Shown one piece after another: positions 45,764-57,681 of a stretch of 64,000 nt of DNA. Location of the stretch: assembly GCF_002946835.1 (NCBI RefSeq), contig NZ_CP026652.1:5766001-5830000 (forward strand). The letters run 5' to 3'. This DNA comes from Streptomyces dengpaensis. Its GTDB lineage: Bacteria; Actinomycetota; Actinomycetes; Streptomycetales; Streptomycetaceae. The stretch's first letter is position 1. Every line of letters begins with the position of its first letter. The notes below the pieces were generated by a model. The model worked only from the letters and a program-made list of their open reading frames with translations, was not told the origin of the DNA and searched no databases. Both the position numbers and the translations under genes were made by a program.

Positions 45764-47062
45764 TTAAAAGCCTCCGGAAGGGGCGTTCCATGGTTCACCG
45801 GAGCCAGGAGCGTCGAAGGCGCCCGGCCGTACTTCAGTCGTGGGACCGCTGTCGTACGTGTCGTTGGTGTTGTACGTGCCATAGGCGGGGTTCGTTTCAC
45901 CGGTGTCGTACACGTCACTCGTGCCGTACGCGGGGGCGGTCGAATTGTCGTAGACGGGGATGTTGTAACCCGTGTCGTTGAGGGGGTCGTACGCCGACTG
46001 GGGTGCCTCGCCCACGGGTGGCGGGGAGGGGATGGGCCAGCTGCCCGACGTGCTGCCGCTGTCGACGCGCGGGAATGTCTCGGTGGGCTGCATGTCCCGA
46101 GGCATCTGAAGGCGCTCGGTCGGGGCCGGTCCACGGCCGTCGCCGCCGGTCGCGCCCCCCGACACGGCCCTGTAGGCGGCCGCGAAGCCGGACAGTCCGC
46201 CCGTGGTGGCCGGATCCGGTGCGGCCTCGTACGGCGACTGGGCGCGCTGCGGGGGCACGAACGTGTCTCCGCGGGACTGCTTGGCCGCGCGCCCGGCGTA
46301 GCCCGGCAGCGGGGATTCCGCCGCGGCGGCACGGGATGCCTCCAGTTCCTCGCGGGCGCGGGCGCCGGGGCTGTTGTTCTCCCCGATGACCCCCAGGATC
46401 CGGTCGGCGACCTTGCGCTTGAAGGGGCCGGAGGCCGACCGCAGTGCCAGGGCGCCGATCACCGCGACCAGGCAGAGGATGTAGAGGACGGTGACGTACG
46501 TCCTCGCGGGGCGCCCCGCGTACAGGCCGTGCACCAGGGCCGAGCACCAGGCCGGATACGCCAGCATGTGCATGGCGCGCCAGCGTGCCGCGACCGGCGC
46601 GGGGGACGCGAAGGCGCTGCGCAGTGCGCCGGTGACGGCCGTGAAGATCATGAGCAGGCCGGCCAGGGAGCCGAGGCCGATGAGCCCGTTCGTGCCGGTG
46701 ACGCCGAGCCCGAAGGGGATGAGCGCGGCGACCAGCGTGGTGTGGTCGAGGGCCAGCTTGACCGTGATGTGCAGCAGGAGGAAGGCGACTGAGGAGACCG
46801 CGGTCGTTCTGTGCACGGCCTGGGCGACCAGCCGCTGACGCGTGTTGAGGAACAGCCGGTCGGTGGCGACGAGGCCCCAGACCACGGAGCAGGTGAGGGC
46901 GACCAGCGACAGCACGCCGACGCCGAAGTTGAGGAACTCGCGCAGGTCGTCGCCTCCGACCAGCACGACCAGGGGTATGAGCACCAGGGTGGCAGCCGTC
47001 AGCGCCCCGTAGGTCGAGCGACCCGGACGGGGGAGCGAACTGTTGGTGCGACGAGGGGTCAT
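45764..47062 (-). CDS. Cytochrome b-like membrane protein with disordered cytoplasmic tail
   Basis: A 432-aa protein with about five to six transmembrane helices in the first 230 residues. Histidines in AQAVHRTTAVSSVAFLLLH and MHMLAYPAWCSALVHGL look like axial haem ligands, as in ferric-reductase-like or b-type cytochromes. The last 200 residues are disordered and Tyr/Pro/Asp-rich (AYGTSDVYDTGETNPAYG). ATG 47062 follows GGGAG with a nine-C spacer (47063-47071 complement). It forms an operon with the NuoF-like gene, so electrons would pass between flavin, Fe-S and haem. Confidence 0.8.
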   Translation of the reverse strand: MTPRRTNSSLPRPGRSTYGALTAATLVLIPLVVLVGGDDLREFLNFGVGVLSLVALTCSVVWGLVATDRLFLNTRQRLVAQAVHRTTAVSSVAFLLLHITVKLALDHTTLVAALIPFGLGVTGTNGLIGLGSLAGLLMIFTAVTGALRSAFASPAPVAARWRAMHMLAYPAWCSALVHGLYAGRPARTYVTVLYILCLVAVIGALALRSASGPFKRKVADRILGVIGENNSPGARAREELEASRAAAAESPLPGYAGRAAKQSRGDTFVPPQRAQSPYEAAPDPATTGGLSGFAAAYRAVSGGATGGDGRGPAPTERLQMPRDMQPTETFPRVDSGSTSGSWPIPSPPPVGEAPQSAYDPLNDTGYNIPVYDNSTAPAYGTSDVYDTGETNPAYGTYNTNDTYDSGPTTEVRPGAFDAPGSGEPWNAPSGGF

Positions 47063-47071
47063 GGGGGGGGG

Positions 47072-47312
47072 TACTCCCAAGGGTTCGGGGAAGCGGTCCC
47101 GAAGCGGCACTCTAAGTCCAGCCATACCGATGGGTAGGAGGTTTGAGTTATTGCGTTGTTATCAAAGGACAACAAGTTCTTTGTGTTGCCCCTTAGAGTC
47201 CGTTACGCGAAGTAACCTTTGAATGTTGTTCAGCGTTTCGCGGTGCTCGGGACGGTGGCACGGGGTGTCGAACGGTCCCGGAAGCTCGTCGCGGCGCGCT
47301 CGGGGGCTGCGG
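47072..47312. other. Region upstream of leuS and of the cytochrome gene
   Basis: No gene. The centre (47130-47240) is AT-rich for this genome and would hold divergent promoters for both directions. Confidence 0.35.
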
Positions 47313-47318
47313 TACCCT
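47313..47318 (+). promoter_or_regulatory. -10-like TACCCT for the leuS leader transcript
   Basis: TACCCT ends six bases before ATG 47325 of the leader peptide, predicting a transcript that starts at that ATG. Confidence 0.5.
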
Positions 47319-47324
47319 GGCGCC

Positions 47325-47363
47325 ATGCGTGCCGTACGCCTTCTGCTTAGCGAGCCGCGCTGA
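47325..47363 (+). CDS. Leucine leader peptide (12 aa) of leuS
   Basis: ATG 47325 encodes [12 protein letters not shown], with three consecutive leucine codons (CTT CTG CTT at 47340-47348) and a stop at 47361. A terminator hairpin with a T-run follows at 47408-47432 before leuS. This is the classic layout of transcription attenuation by a leader peptide rich in the cognate amino acid. It has no ribosome binding site and is probably translated from a leaderless mRNA. Confidence 0.7.
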   Translation: MRAVRLLLSEPR

Positions 47364-47407
47364 TCAGTCCCGGCCACTGACGAATCGTGGTCGGAATCGG
47401 CGCGGCG

Positions 47408-47432
47408 TCCCCTCCTGTGCGAGGGGATTTTT
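47408..47432 (+). terminator. leuS attenuator terminator
   Basis: TCCCCTC (47408-47414) pairs with GAGGGGA (47421-47427) and is followed by TTTTT. An alternative helix, GCCGCGC (47354-47360, inside the leader gene) with GCGCGGC (47400-47406), lies just upstream and could change with ribosome position. Confidence 0.75.
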
Positions 47433-47478
47433 CATTTCTAAGCCGCTGGCAGAGACGATCGATGGAGCTTTGAGGATC

Positions 47479-50361
<2,883 letters not shown>

Positions 50362-50494
50362 GCGCTGGGGCCCCGCCTCCGGGTAGTCCCCTACGGGCAG
50401 GTTCGGGGTTCTTCTGGAACTCCGGACCTGCCCGTTGCGTTTACCGTTGAAGAGCGCGGCGACAGCTGTCGCGGCCGGTGTGAGGAGGAGCCTG

Positions 50495-51226
50495 GTGGAA
50501 GCCGTGATCACAGTAATCGCCCTGCTCTTCCTGCTGTTCGTGGTGCTGGGCGTGTATGCCACGGTGAAGGTGGTCGGCGCCGCCAAGCGCGGTGTGGACC
50601 GCACGATCTCGCAGGCCCGCCGCACGGTCGAGGACACCACACTGCGCGCCAAGACCCTCGCCCAGCCGGGCCCGCTGGGTGAGATCGCCCAGCTCCGCCT
50701 GCAGCTGCGCACGTCGATGCGGGCCACGCAGGACGCGCTGCACGCGGGCGTGGCGGAGGACGAGTCCCTGAAGGAGTCCCTGGGCCTCTTCGAGCGGCTC
50801 AGCGTGCACGGGCACGAACTGGACGACGAGCTCAAGCGCCTGGAGACCGAGCCTGACCGGGGCGCGCTCGTCTCGCGGCTGCCCGGACTGCGCGAGCGCA
50901 CCGAGCGGATCACACAGTCGGCGGACGCGCTGCGCTGGGCCGCGCGCGACCGGGCCCACCGCTTCGCGGACGACGAGCTGGACGCGCTGAGCGCGCAGAT
51001 AGACGTGGAGGCCGGCGCGCTGCGGCACTGGACGACGGAGCCGAAGCCTGCGGCTTCCTGGCCCGAGGCACCCGCAGCGGACGCGGCCGCTTCCGACGGG
51101 CAGACCTGGCCGGACAGCGCGGAGTCCCGTACGACCGAGGAGCCGACGCGCCCCGCCATCACCCCGCCGGGCACTCGCCCGACCTACCCCTGGCAGAAGA
51201 AGCCCCGCCCCGAGAGCACGACTTGA
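50495..51226 (+). CDS. Membrane-anchored coiled-coil protein, function unknown
   Basis: A 243-aa protein with an N-terminal transmembrane helix (residues about 4-24, AVITVIALLFLLFVVLGVYA), then helical charged segments (RTISQARRTVEDTTLRAK; LGLFERLSVHGHELDDEL), and a Pro-rich C-terminus. GTG 50495 has a strong GAGGAGG seven bases upstream. Upstream in-frame sequence lacks any start signal. No family is recognised; the topology suggests a cytoplasmic coiled coil tethered to the membrane. Confidence 0.75.
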   Translation: MEAVITVIALLFLLFVVLGVYATVKVVGAAKRGVDRTISQARRTVEDTTLRAKTLAQPGPLGEIAQLRLQLRTSMRATQDALHAGVAEDESLKESLGLFERLSVHGHELDDELKRLETEPDRGALVSRLPGLRERTERITQSADALRWAARDRAHRFADDELDALSAQIDVEAGALRHWTTEPKPAASWPEAPAADAAASDGQTWPDSAESRTTEEPTRPAITPPGTRPTYPWQKKPRPESTT

Positions 51227-51298
51227 TCCGGCGGCTCCAGCCGCAGGCAGGAGGAGCCGGGCTGCCGATCGGCCGCCCCGACAGGTAACCTCCAGCTC

Positions 51299-52144
51299 AT
51301 GTCCCGCCATGTCGCGATCGTCACCGATTCAACGGCCTACCTGCCGCCGCGGACGATGGAGCGCCACGGCATCACAGCGGTACCCCTGACGGTGGTCCTC
51401 GGTGACCAGGCGCTCGAAGAGGGCACCGAGATCTCGGCCCGCTCCCTGGCCTTGGCGCTGCAGAAACGGCGCCCCGTCACGACGTCCCGGCCCAGCCCCG
51501 AGGACTTCGTCGCGACCTACCGAAGAGTCGCCGAGTCCGGCGCGAGCGGCATCGTCTCCCTCCATCTGTCGTCCGAGTTCTCGGGCACGTACGACGCCGC
51601 GGTGCTCGCGGCGCGGGAGGCTCCGGTACCGGTGCGCGTGGTGGACACCGGGATGGTCGCGATGGCCCTCGGGTTCTGCGCGTTGGCCGCGGCCCAGTCC
51701 GCGGAGGCCGGCGGCACGATCGACGAGGCGGTCACGGCCGCGGAGAAGCGTGCCGGGGGCACCTCCGCGTACTTCTACGTCGACACACTCGACTATCTGC
51801 GCCGCGGCGGCCGGATCGGGGCCGCGCAGGCGCTGCTGGGCTCCGCGCTCGCGGTGAAGCCGCTGTTGCAACTGGACGACGGCCGCATCGACTTCCTGGA
51901 GAAGGTTCGGACGGCGTCCAAAGCGATCGCCCGGCTGGAGGAGATCGTGGCCGAGCGCGCGGGCGGCACCCAGGTCGACATCGCCGTCCATCATCTGGCC
52001 GCCCCCGAGCGGGCCTCGGCTCTCGCGGACCGGCTGCGGGCGCGGGTTCCGGGCCTGGCAGATCTGCATGTCAGTGAGGTCGGCGCGGTGATCGGGGCGC
52101 ATACGGGGCCTGGGCTGCTGGGGGCAGTTGTCTCGGATCGGTGA
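51299..52144 (+). CDS. DegV family fatty-acid-binding protein
   Basis: A 281-aa protein with the DegV opening VAIVTDSTAYLPP, the TSRPSPEDF segment, IVSLHLSSEFSGTYD and VDTLDYLRRGGRIG. Members bind fatty acids and supply fatty-acid kinase systems in other bacteria. ATG 51299 has TAACCT seven bases upstream and no ribosome binding site, so the transcript may be leaderless. Confidence 0.93.
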   Translation: MSRHVAIVTDSTAYLPPRTMERHGITAVPLTVVLGDQALEEGTEISARSLALALQKRRPVTTSRPSPEDFVATYRRVAESGASGIVSLHLSSEFSGTYDAAVLAAREAPVPVRVVDTGMVAMALGFCALAAAQSAEAGGTIDEAVTAAEKRAGGTSAYFYVDTLDYLRRGGRIGAAQALLGSALAVKPLLQLDDGRIDFLEKVRTASKAIARLEEIVAERAGGTQVDIAVHHLAAPERASALADRLRARVPGLADLHVSEVGAVIGAHTGPGLLGAVVSDR

Positions 52145-52233
52145 GCGCGCTCACTACTCTTGTGGGTGTCGGAGTTATCCACAACTGGGCAGTAATCCCC
52201 GAGAATTGAGCAAGATCATCGCGAGGGCGGCGG

Positions 52234-53532
52234 ATGCCGGATCCTCGTCGCATGGCACTTCGATCACGCTCAAGTTCACGCACCGCCGCACCGACCAGCG
52301 GCCCGGGTCGTGGCCCCACGTCCGACGGCCGTAGCCGCCATCGTCGTCACCACCCGCGAAGCCGGGCCCGACGCCACGAGGCATCGGCCGAGGCCGTCCG
52401 CCTGCGCGCGGAGGCGCTCTTCACCGAAAGGGCCGGAGAGCGACGGCAGTTGGGCCATGGACCGCCGGGGGCGGAGCGGGATGTGGGGGACGGGCCGGAC
52501 GCGAGCACCGTGGTGGGGGCGGGTGTTGGCGATGTGTGGGGACGGGGGACTCGATTCAGCGGGGGTGTGGGGCGTGCCCGTCGCCGTGACCGTGATCGGG
52601 CTCGCGACCGTGATCGGGACCGTGATGCAGCGTCTGCTGGTGGGGGTGCTGCCGTTGACGTCGGCGCGCATGTCGACGCGCACGCCGATCCGCGCGTGGA
52701 GGGGCGTGCTGATCCGCGCGTGGAGGGGCGTGCTGACCCGCCCGCGGAGGGGCACGCCGACGTCGCTTCGCGTACTGCGGAATCGGGGGCCTGGCGGCAC
52801 CGGGCCGGGCTGGCCGTGCGGGAGCGGATGCCGTTGTGGCTGCAGTCGAGGTGCGGCCTTGAGCGCAGGAGCGTGGCCGCACTCGCCGTGCTGCTGGTCG
52901 TCGCCGCGGTCTTCGCGGTGCAGTACTTCTGGGCCGGCCGGACTCAGTCGGTCCAGGCGCCCGAAGTAGTGCGGGCGGCGGCTCCCTACGGCGACAAGAC
53001 CGCGCCGGGCGAGCGGTCGGTCGCAGGGACGGATGCCTCGGCCGGAGCGCCGAGCCCGGTCGGCGCGGCAGGGACCGCGATCGTCGTGGACGTCAGCGGC
53101 AAGGTGCGCAGCCCGGGGCTCCAGCGGTTGCCGACCGGTTCCCGCGTGGCGGACGCACTGCGCGCTGCGGGCGGAGTGCGCCCCGGCACGAACACCGACG
53201 GACTCAATCGCGCGCGCCTCCTTGTGGACGGCGAGCAGATCGTGGTCGGAGCTCCCGCATCCCCGGTGGGATCCGGCACGGGCCCCGGCGGTACGGGCGC
53301 GATCGGCACCGGCGGTTCCGTCGCCGGTGCGGCACCTGCCGCTCCGGTCGCCCTCAACACGGCCACCGTGGAGCAGCTCGACAGCCTGCCGGGAGTAGGC
53401 CCCGTCCTGGCCCAGCACATCATCGACTACCGGACCCAGCACGGCGGATTCCGCTCGGTCGACGAGCTCCGCGAGGTGAATGGAATCGGCGATCGCCGGT
53501 TCGCGGATCTGCGGAATCTGGTAAGGCCATGA
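52234..53532 (+). CDS. comEA: ComEA-type DNA-binding protein
   Basis: A 432-aa protein. A long disordered N-terminus with an octapeptide repeat (ADPRVEGR, three copies near 52681-52755) precedes one transmembrane helix (about residues 214-233, VAALAVLLVVAAVFAV). The outer part has an SLBB-like domain (VVDVSGKVRSPGLQRLPTGS) and a helix-hairpin-helix (LNTATVEQLDSLPGVGPVLA). ComEA binds incoming DNA outside the membrane. ATG 52234 has GAGGGC eight bases upstream. Its stop overlaps the comEC start (ATGA). Confidence 0.9.
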   Translation: MPDPRRMALRSRSSSRTAAPTSGPGRGPTSDGRSRHRRHHPRSRARRHEASAEAVRLRAEALFTERAGERRQLGHGPPGAERDVGDGPDASTVVGAGVGDVWGRGTRFSGGVGRARRRDRDRARDRDRDRDAASAGGGAAVDVGAHVDAHADPRVEGRADPRVEGRADPPAEGHADVASRTAESGAWRHRAGLAVRERMPLWLQSRCGLERRSVAALAVLLVVAAVFAVQYFWAGRTQSVQAPEVVRAAAPYGDKTAPGERSVAGTDASAGAPSPVGAAGTAIVVDVSGKVRSPGLQRLPTGSRVADALRAAGGVRPGTNTDGLNRARLLVDGEQIVVGAPASPVGSGTGPGGTGAIGTGGSVAGAAPAAPVALNTATVEQLDSLPGVGPVLAQHIIDYRTQHGGFRSVDELREVNGIGDRRFADLRNLVRP

Positions 53533-56276
53533 ACGGGCCGGAGCGGCTGGAGAGGCTGGAGTTGCCACAGAGTCAGGAGCGACTAAAGCGCCTAAATGGA
53601 TCGCAGCGATCGAAGCGATCAGAGGGACTGCCGCGACCAGAGCGATCGGAGGGGTTAGAGGAGCAGCAGAGTCGGCTGAGTCAGGAAGGTGCCGCGCGCA
53701 CGGCCGCCGTCGGCGCCGCGAGCCGACGGCCCGTGCACGCCGCCTCTGGCAAGCGGCTCGGGGCCTCACACCCGCGACAGGAAGGACCCACGGATCTCCG
53801 GCTCGTGCCGCCGGCTCTGGCGGCCTGGGCGACGGCGGCCGTGACGGTCGGTGCCCCGCCGGGGTGGGTCACGGGTGTGGTGATGGTCTCCCTGATCGCA
53901 GGCGGCGCGCTGCTGCTGGCCGGGCGGAGAGGGACGCGCACTACGAGAGGCAGCCGGAGGGAGTGGTCGCGTTCATGGCCGCGGATCTCCGTCGCCGCCG
54001 TGCTGCTCTGTGTCGCGGCGGCTGCGGCCTCCGCGGGATTGCACGGGGCGGATCTGCGCCGCGGACCCGTTCCCTCCCTGGCGCGGCAGTTTGCCAACGT
54101 GACGGCCGAGGTGGAGATCACCTCCGATCCACGCCTCACCCGGCCCCGGATCAAGGGGGATCACATGGCTCCGACGGCCGTGCTGCTCGACGCCAAGGTG
54201 CGGCGGGTGACACGGGCCGACGGAACGGTGGTGAAGACACGTGCGCCGGTGTTGATGATCGTCGACGCGCGCTCGCCCAGAGGTTCGCCCGAGTCTTCCG
54301 CCGAGCGCTCGTCAGAGGGTTCGCCTCAGCGTGCGGGTGAACGCTCGCCCTGGCTGTCGCTGCTGCCTTCCACGAAGTTGCGTGTGTCCGGGCGGCTCGT
54401 GCCCGCCCTGTCGGGTGGGGACGACATCGCGGCCGTCCTGCGGGTACGGGGCAGTGGGCCGCCCGAGGTGGTGGGGGAGCCCTCCGGGCCGCAGCGGATC
54501 GCCGGCCGGCTGCGGGAGGGCTTGCGGGAGGCGACCGACGGGCTGGAGGCGGATGCGCGGGCGCTGCTGCCGGGGTTGGTGGTGGGGGACACCTCGCGTG
54601 TCACACAGGAGCTGGACGAAGCGTTCAAGGCGACCGACCTCACCCATCTCCTGGCCGTCAGCGGGGGCAACTTCACGATCTTGCTCGCCCTGTTCATCGG
54701 ACCGCCGGGCCTCGCCCAGCGTGCCGAGCGGCGCGGTCTCGCAGCACGGCTCGGTGTTCCGCTCCGGGCGACGGCAGTGTTCGGTGGAGCGCTCACCCTC
54801 GCCTTCGTGATCGTGTGCCGGCCCGACCCGAGCGTGCTGCGGGCCGCCGCCTGCGGATCGATCGCGCTGCTCGCCATCGCGACCGGACGCCGCAGATCGC
54901 TGATCCCGGCGCTGGCCACGGCCGTCCTGCTGCTGGTGCTGTACGACCCGTGGCTGGCCCGCAGTTACGGCTTCCTCCTCTCCGTTCTGGCCACCGGCGC
55001 CCTGCTCACCCTCGCCCCACGGTGGAGCGCGGCGCTCCAGAGGCGCCGTGTGCCGCCGCGGGCGGCCGAGGCGCTGGCCGCGGCCGCCGCGGCACAGGCC
55101 GTGTGCGCACCGGTTGTCGCCGTCCTGTCGGCGCGGGTGAGCCTGGTCGCGGTGCCGTGCAACCTGCTCGCGGAGTTCGCGGTCGCGCCGGCCACGGTGC
55201 TGGGCTTCGCGACACTGGCGACGGCCTCCGTGGCCATGCCCGTCGCCACGGCCCTGGCGTGGTGCGCGAGTTGGCCCACCCGGTGGATCGCGGACATCGC
55301 ACGCACCGGCGCGGCGCTGCCCGGTGGGGGACTGGACTGGCCGGGTAGTTGGACGGGGGCGCTGCTGCTCGCTCTCGTCACGGCGGTGGTCGTGCGCGTC
55401 GGCCGACGGCTGCTGAGACACCCGTGGCTGGGCGGCGCCTGCGTGGTGCTGTTCCTGCTGGTCGTCGTGCAGCCGCCGCCTCTCACCAGGGTGATCACGG
55501 GGTGGCCGCCGCCCGGCTGGCGGTTCGCGATGTGCGACGTGGGGCAGGGCGACGCGACGGTGCTCGCGGCGGGCGACGGCAGTGCGGTGGTGGTCGACGC
55601 CGGGCCCGACCCGGTGCTGGTCGACCGCTGTCTGAGCGCGCTGGGTGTCACCAGGATCCCGCTCGTGGTGCTGACGCACTTCCACGCCGACCATGTGGCG
55701 GGGCTGCCGGGCGTGCTGCGCGGGCGCTCGGTGGGCGCGATCGAGACGACCGGCTTCGAAGAGCCGCGGGACCAGGCAGAGTTCGTACGAAGGGAGGCGG
55801 CCGCACGGCGCATCCCCGTGACACGGGCGGTGGCCGGGGAGCGGCGGAGCACGGGAGGCCTCGACTGGCGGGTGCTGTGGCCACCCCCGAGCCCGGCTCC
55901 CACGCCGGACGGCCCGAACGACGCCAGTGTCGCCCTGGTCGCGCGGTCAGCGGGGCTGACGCTGCTGTTGCTCGGTGATCTCGAACCCCCGGCACAGCGG
56001 GATCTGTTGAGATCGCCGGCGTCCGAGGAGCTGGGAGCCGTGGACGTGCTCAAGGTCGCCCACCATGGCTCGGCGTACCAGGACCCGGACCTCATACGCA
56101 GGGTCGCCCCGCGGCTCGCGCTGATCTCGTGCGGCAAGGACAATCCGTACGGGCATCCCGCGCCGAGCACCGTCGCGGCGCTGCGGGCCGGAGGCGCGAT
56201 AGTGCTGCGTACGGACGAGGACGGGGCGCTGGCCGTCGTCGGTGCGGGCGGAGGGCTGAGGGTGGCGAGAGACTGA
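53529..56276 (+). CDS. comEC: ComEC/Rec2-type DNA channel with metallo-beta-lactamase domain
   Basis: A 915-aa polytopic protein. The competence domain (about residues 90-560) has many membrane spans (LLAVSGGNFTILLALF; FGGALTLAFVIVCRPDPSVLRAA) and the C-terminal 230 residues are a metallo-beta-lactamase-like domain (DVGQGDATVL; LTHFHADHVAG; LKVAHHGS). It forms the membrane channel for transformation in competent bacteria; natural competence is not established in Streptomyces. ATG 53529 is coupled to comEA. The first 60 residues are unusual (repeated ERL, QRSKRSEGL) and less GC-rich, and contain a TTA codon at 53655-53657 (codon 43). Confidence 0.92.
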   Translation: MNGPERLERLELPQSQERLKRLNGSQRSKRSEGLPRPERSEGLEEQQSRLSQEGAARTAAVGAASRRPVHAASGKRLGASHPRQEGPTDLRLVPPALAAWATAAVTVGAPPGWVTGVVMVSLIAGGALLLAGRRGTRTTRGSRREWSRSWPRISVAAVLLCVAAAAASAGLHGADLRRGPVPSLARQFANVTAEVEITSDPRLTRPRIKGDHMAPTAVLLDAKVRRVTRADGTVVKTRAPVLMIVDARSPRGSPESSAERSSEGSPQRAGERSPWLSLLPSTKLRVSGRLVPALSGGDDIAAVLRVRGSGPPEVVGEPSGPQRIAGRLREGLREATDGLEADARALLPGLVVGDTSRVTQELDEAFKATDLTHLLAVSGGNFTILLALFIGPPGLAQRAERRGLAARLGVPLRATAVFGGALTLAFVIVCRPDPSVLRAAACGSIALLAIATGRRRSLIPALATAVLLLVLYDPWLARSYGFLLSVLATGALLTLAPRWSAALQRRRVPPRAAEALAAAAAAQAVCAPVVAVLSARVSLVAVPCNLLAEFAVAPATVLGFATLATASVAMPVATALAWCASWPTRWIADIARTGAALPGGGLDWPGSWTGALLLALVTAVVVRVGRRLLRHPWLGGACVVLFLLVVVQPPPLTRVITGWPPPGWRFAMCDVGQGDATVLAAGDGSAVVVDAGPDPVLVDRCLSALGVTRIPLVVLTHFHADHVAGLPGVLRGRSVGAIETTGFEEPRDQAEFVRREAAARRIPVTRAVAGERRSTGGLDWRVLWPPPSPAPTPDGPNDASVALVARSAGLTLLLLGDLEPPAQRDLLRSPASEELGAVDVLKVAHHGSAYQDPDLIRRVAPRLALISCGKDNPYGHPAPSTVAALRAGGAIVLRTDEDGALAVVGAGGGLRVARD

Positions 56277-56280
56277 ACTC

Positions 56281-57114
56281 ATGAATTCCGCACAGGCCGA
56301 CGCCTACCTCCGCCGGATCGGGGCCCAGTACCCCGCGTGGCCCACGTCCGATGTGCTCCGCGAGCTTCAGCTGCGTCATCTGCAGACGGTGCCGTTCGAG
56401 AACCTGTCGATCCACCTCGGTGAGGAGATCGTGCTGGAGGAGAAGAGGCTCCTGGACAAGCTGGTGGGCGCTCGTAGGGGTGGCTTCTGCTACGAACTGA
56501 ACGGGGCGTTCGGGGCGTTGCTGGGGGCGCTGGGCTTCGATGTGACGCTGCTCGCGGCGCGGACGTACGGCGAGGAGGGGCGGCTGGGGATTCCGTACGA
56601 CCATCTCGCGCTGCGGGTGCGGACGGTGGACGGGGGCGACTGGCTGACCGACGTCGGGTTCGGGGCGCACAGCCACTATCCGCTGGCCTTCGGGGAGCGG
56701 GGAGAGCAGGAGGATCGGGGCGGCACGTTCCGGATCATCGAGTCGGGGCCGGACGCGGCGGGGGTGCGCGGTGTCGGCGCGTCGAGGGAGGGCCATGATC
56801 TCGACGTCATCCGGGACGGCAAGGCGCAGTACCGCATGGAGATGCGGCCGCGAGTGCTCGGGGACTTCGTTACCGGCGCCTGGTGGCACAGCACCTCGCC
56901 GGTGTCGCATTTCGGGCGGTCGCTGGTCTGTTCGCGGCTCACGGAGGACGGCGGGAGGATCACGCTCAGCGGTCGGAAGTTCACGGTGACGACGGTCGAG
57001 GGGACGAAGGAGGTGTCGGAACTGGCCACGGACGAGGAGGTGCTGGCCACGTATCGGGATCGCTTCGGGATCGAACTGGACCGGGTTCCGGAGGTGAGGG
57101 AGGCGCGTCACTGA
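56281..57114 (+). CDS. Arylamine N-acetyltransferase
   Basis: A 277-aa enzyme with the NAT catalytic triad: cysteine 70 in RRGGFCYELN, histidine 108 in YDHLALRV and aspartate 124 in LTDVGFGA. NATs transfer acetyl groups to arylamines or hydrazines, or close amide bonds in secondary metabolism. ATG 56281 lies five bases after the comEC stop. Length matches the bacterial family. No biosynthetic cluster is adjacent. Confidence 0.93.
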   Translation: MNSAQADAYLRRIGAQYPAWPTSDVLRELQLRHLQTVPFENLSIHLGEEIVLEEKRLLDKLVGARRGGFCYELNGAFGALLGALGFDVTLLAARTYGEEGRLGIPYDHLALRVRTVDGGDWLTDVGFGAHSHYPLAFGERGEQEDRGGTFRIIESGPDAAGVRGVGASREGHDLDVIRDGKAQYRMEMRPRVLGDFVTGAWWHSTSPVSHFGRSLVCSRLTEDGGRITLSGRKFTVTTVEGTKEVSELATDEEVLATYRDRFGIELDRVPEVREARH

Positions 57115-57223
57115 GGGGACGCGAGAGGGGAGTAGAGGAACGAGCGAGCCGGTGATCGGTCGGCTGCCGTGGCGAGGGCCGACCCCGTCGTCGGGCCTGC
57201 CGGGCGTATCGGAAAATGTCCAC

Positions 57224-57469
57224 GTGAACGATGTGAGACATGTGCTGGTGCTGCCCGACCGCGATGCCGCGGAAGAGGCGGCGGAGGTGCTCGGTGAACG
57301 GTTCGGCCTCGTCGAGGAGCCGCAGCTGGTACGGGAGGCCCTGGCCGGTGAGGACGATGCCGACGACGCGCAGTGGCTGGTTGTCCTCGCGGACCCCGAG
57401 GAGACGCTGAATCCGAAGGAACTGGACGAGTTCGCGGGGGAGTGGGACGGCTGGCGCGAGGAGCCGTAG
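57224..57469 (+). CDS. Conserved hypothetical acidic protein (81 aa)
   Basis: GTG 57224 starts VNDVRHVLVLPDRDAAEEAA, the common opening of this small Streptomyces protein; the rest is acidic (EALAGEDDADDAQWLVVLAD) and ends GEWDGWREEP. A longer in-frame version from 57152 has no ribosome binding site. Function unknown. A hairpin at 57497-57524 follows. Confidence 0.7.
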   Translation: MNDVRHVLVLPDRDAAEEAAEVLGERFGLVEEPQLVREALAGEDDADDAQWLVVLADPEETLNPKELDEFAGEWDGWREEP

Positions 57470-57496
57470 GCCGACCGTCATCGCGCCGTCGTATGT

Positions 57497-57524
57497 GTCG
57501 TCGTCGTACTCGCACGACGACGAC
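57497..57524. terminator. Terminator after the acidic 81-aa protein
   Basis: An 11-bp perfect stem, GTCGTCGTCGT (57497-57507) with 57514-57524, around ACTCGC. Confidence 0.6.
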
Positions 57525-57681
57525 GGGGTCCTGAGCGCTGGGTCTGCGGTCCCGTGAGGAGCGGGGGCCGCCGTCCGTGAGGAGTCCGGCGGTGGCGTTC
57601 CCGTGAGGCGCCCCCGGCCCAGCTGCGGGGGAGGGGGCGGGGCGGGGCTCGTTGTCAGTGGGGCGTGGGATGCTTTCGGTG

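Noticed and set aside
47329..47478. An in-frame upstream extension of leuS
   Set aside because: The stretch contains the leader peptide and the attenuator terminator, and leuS has its own ribosome binding site at ATG 47479.
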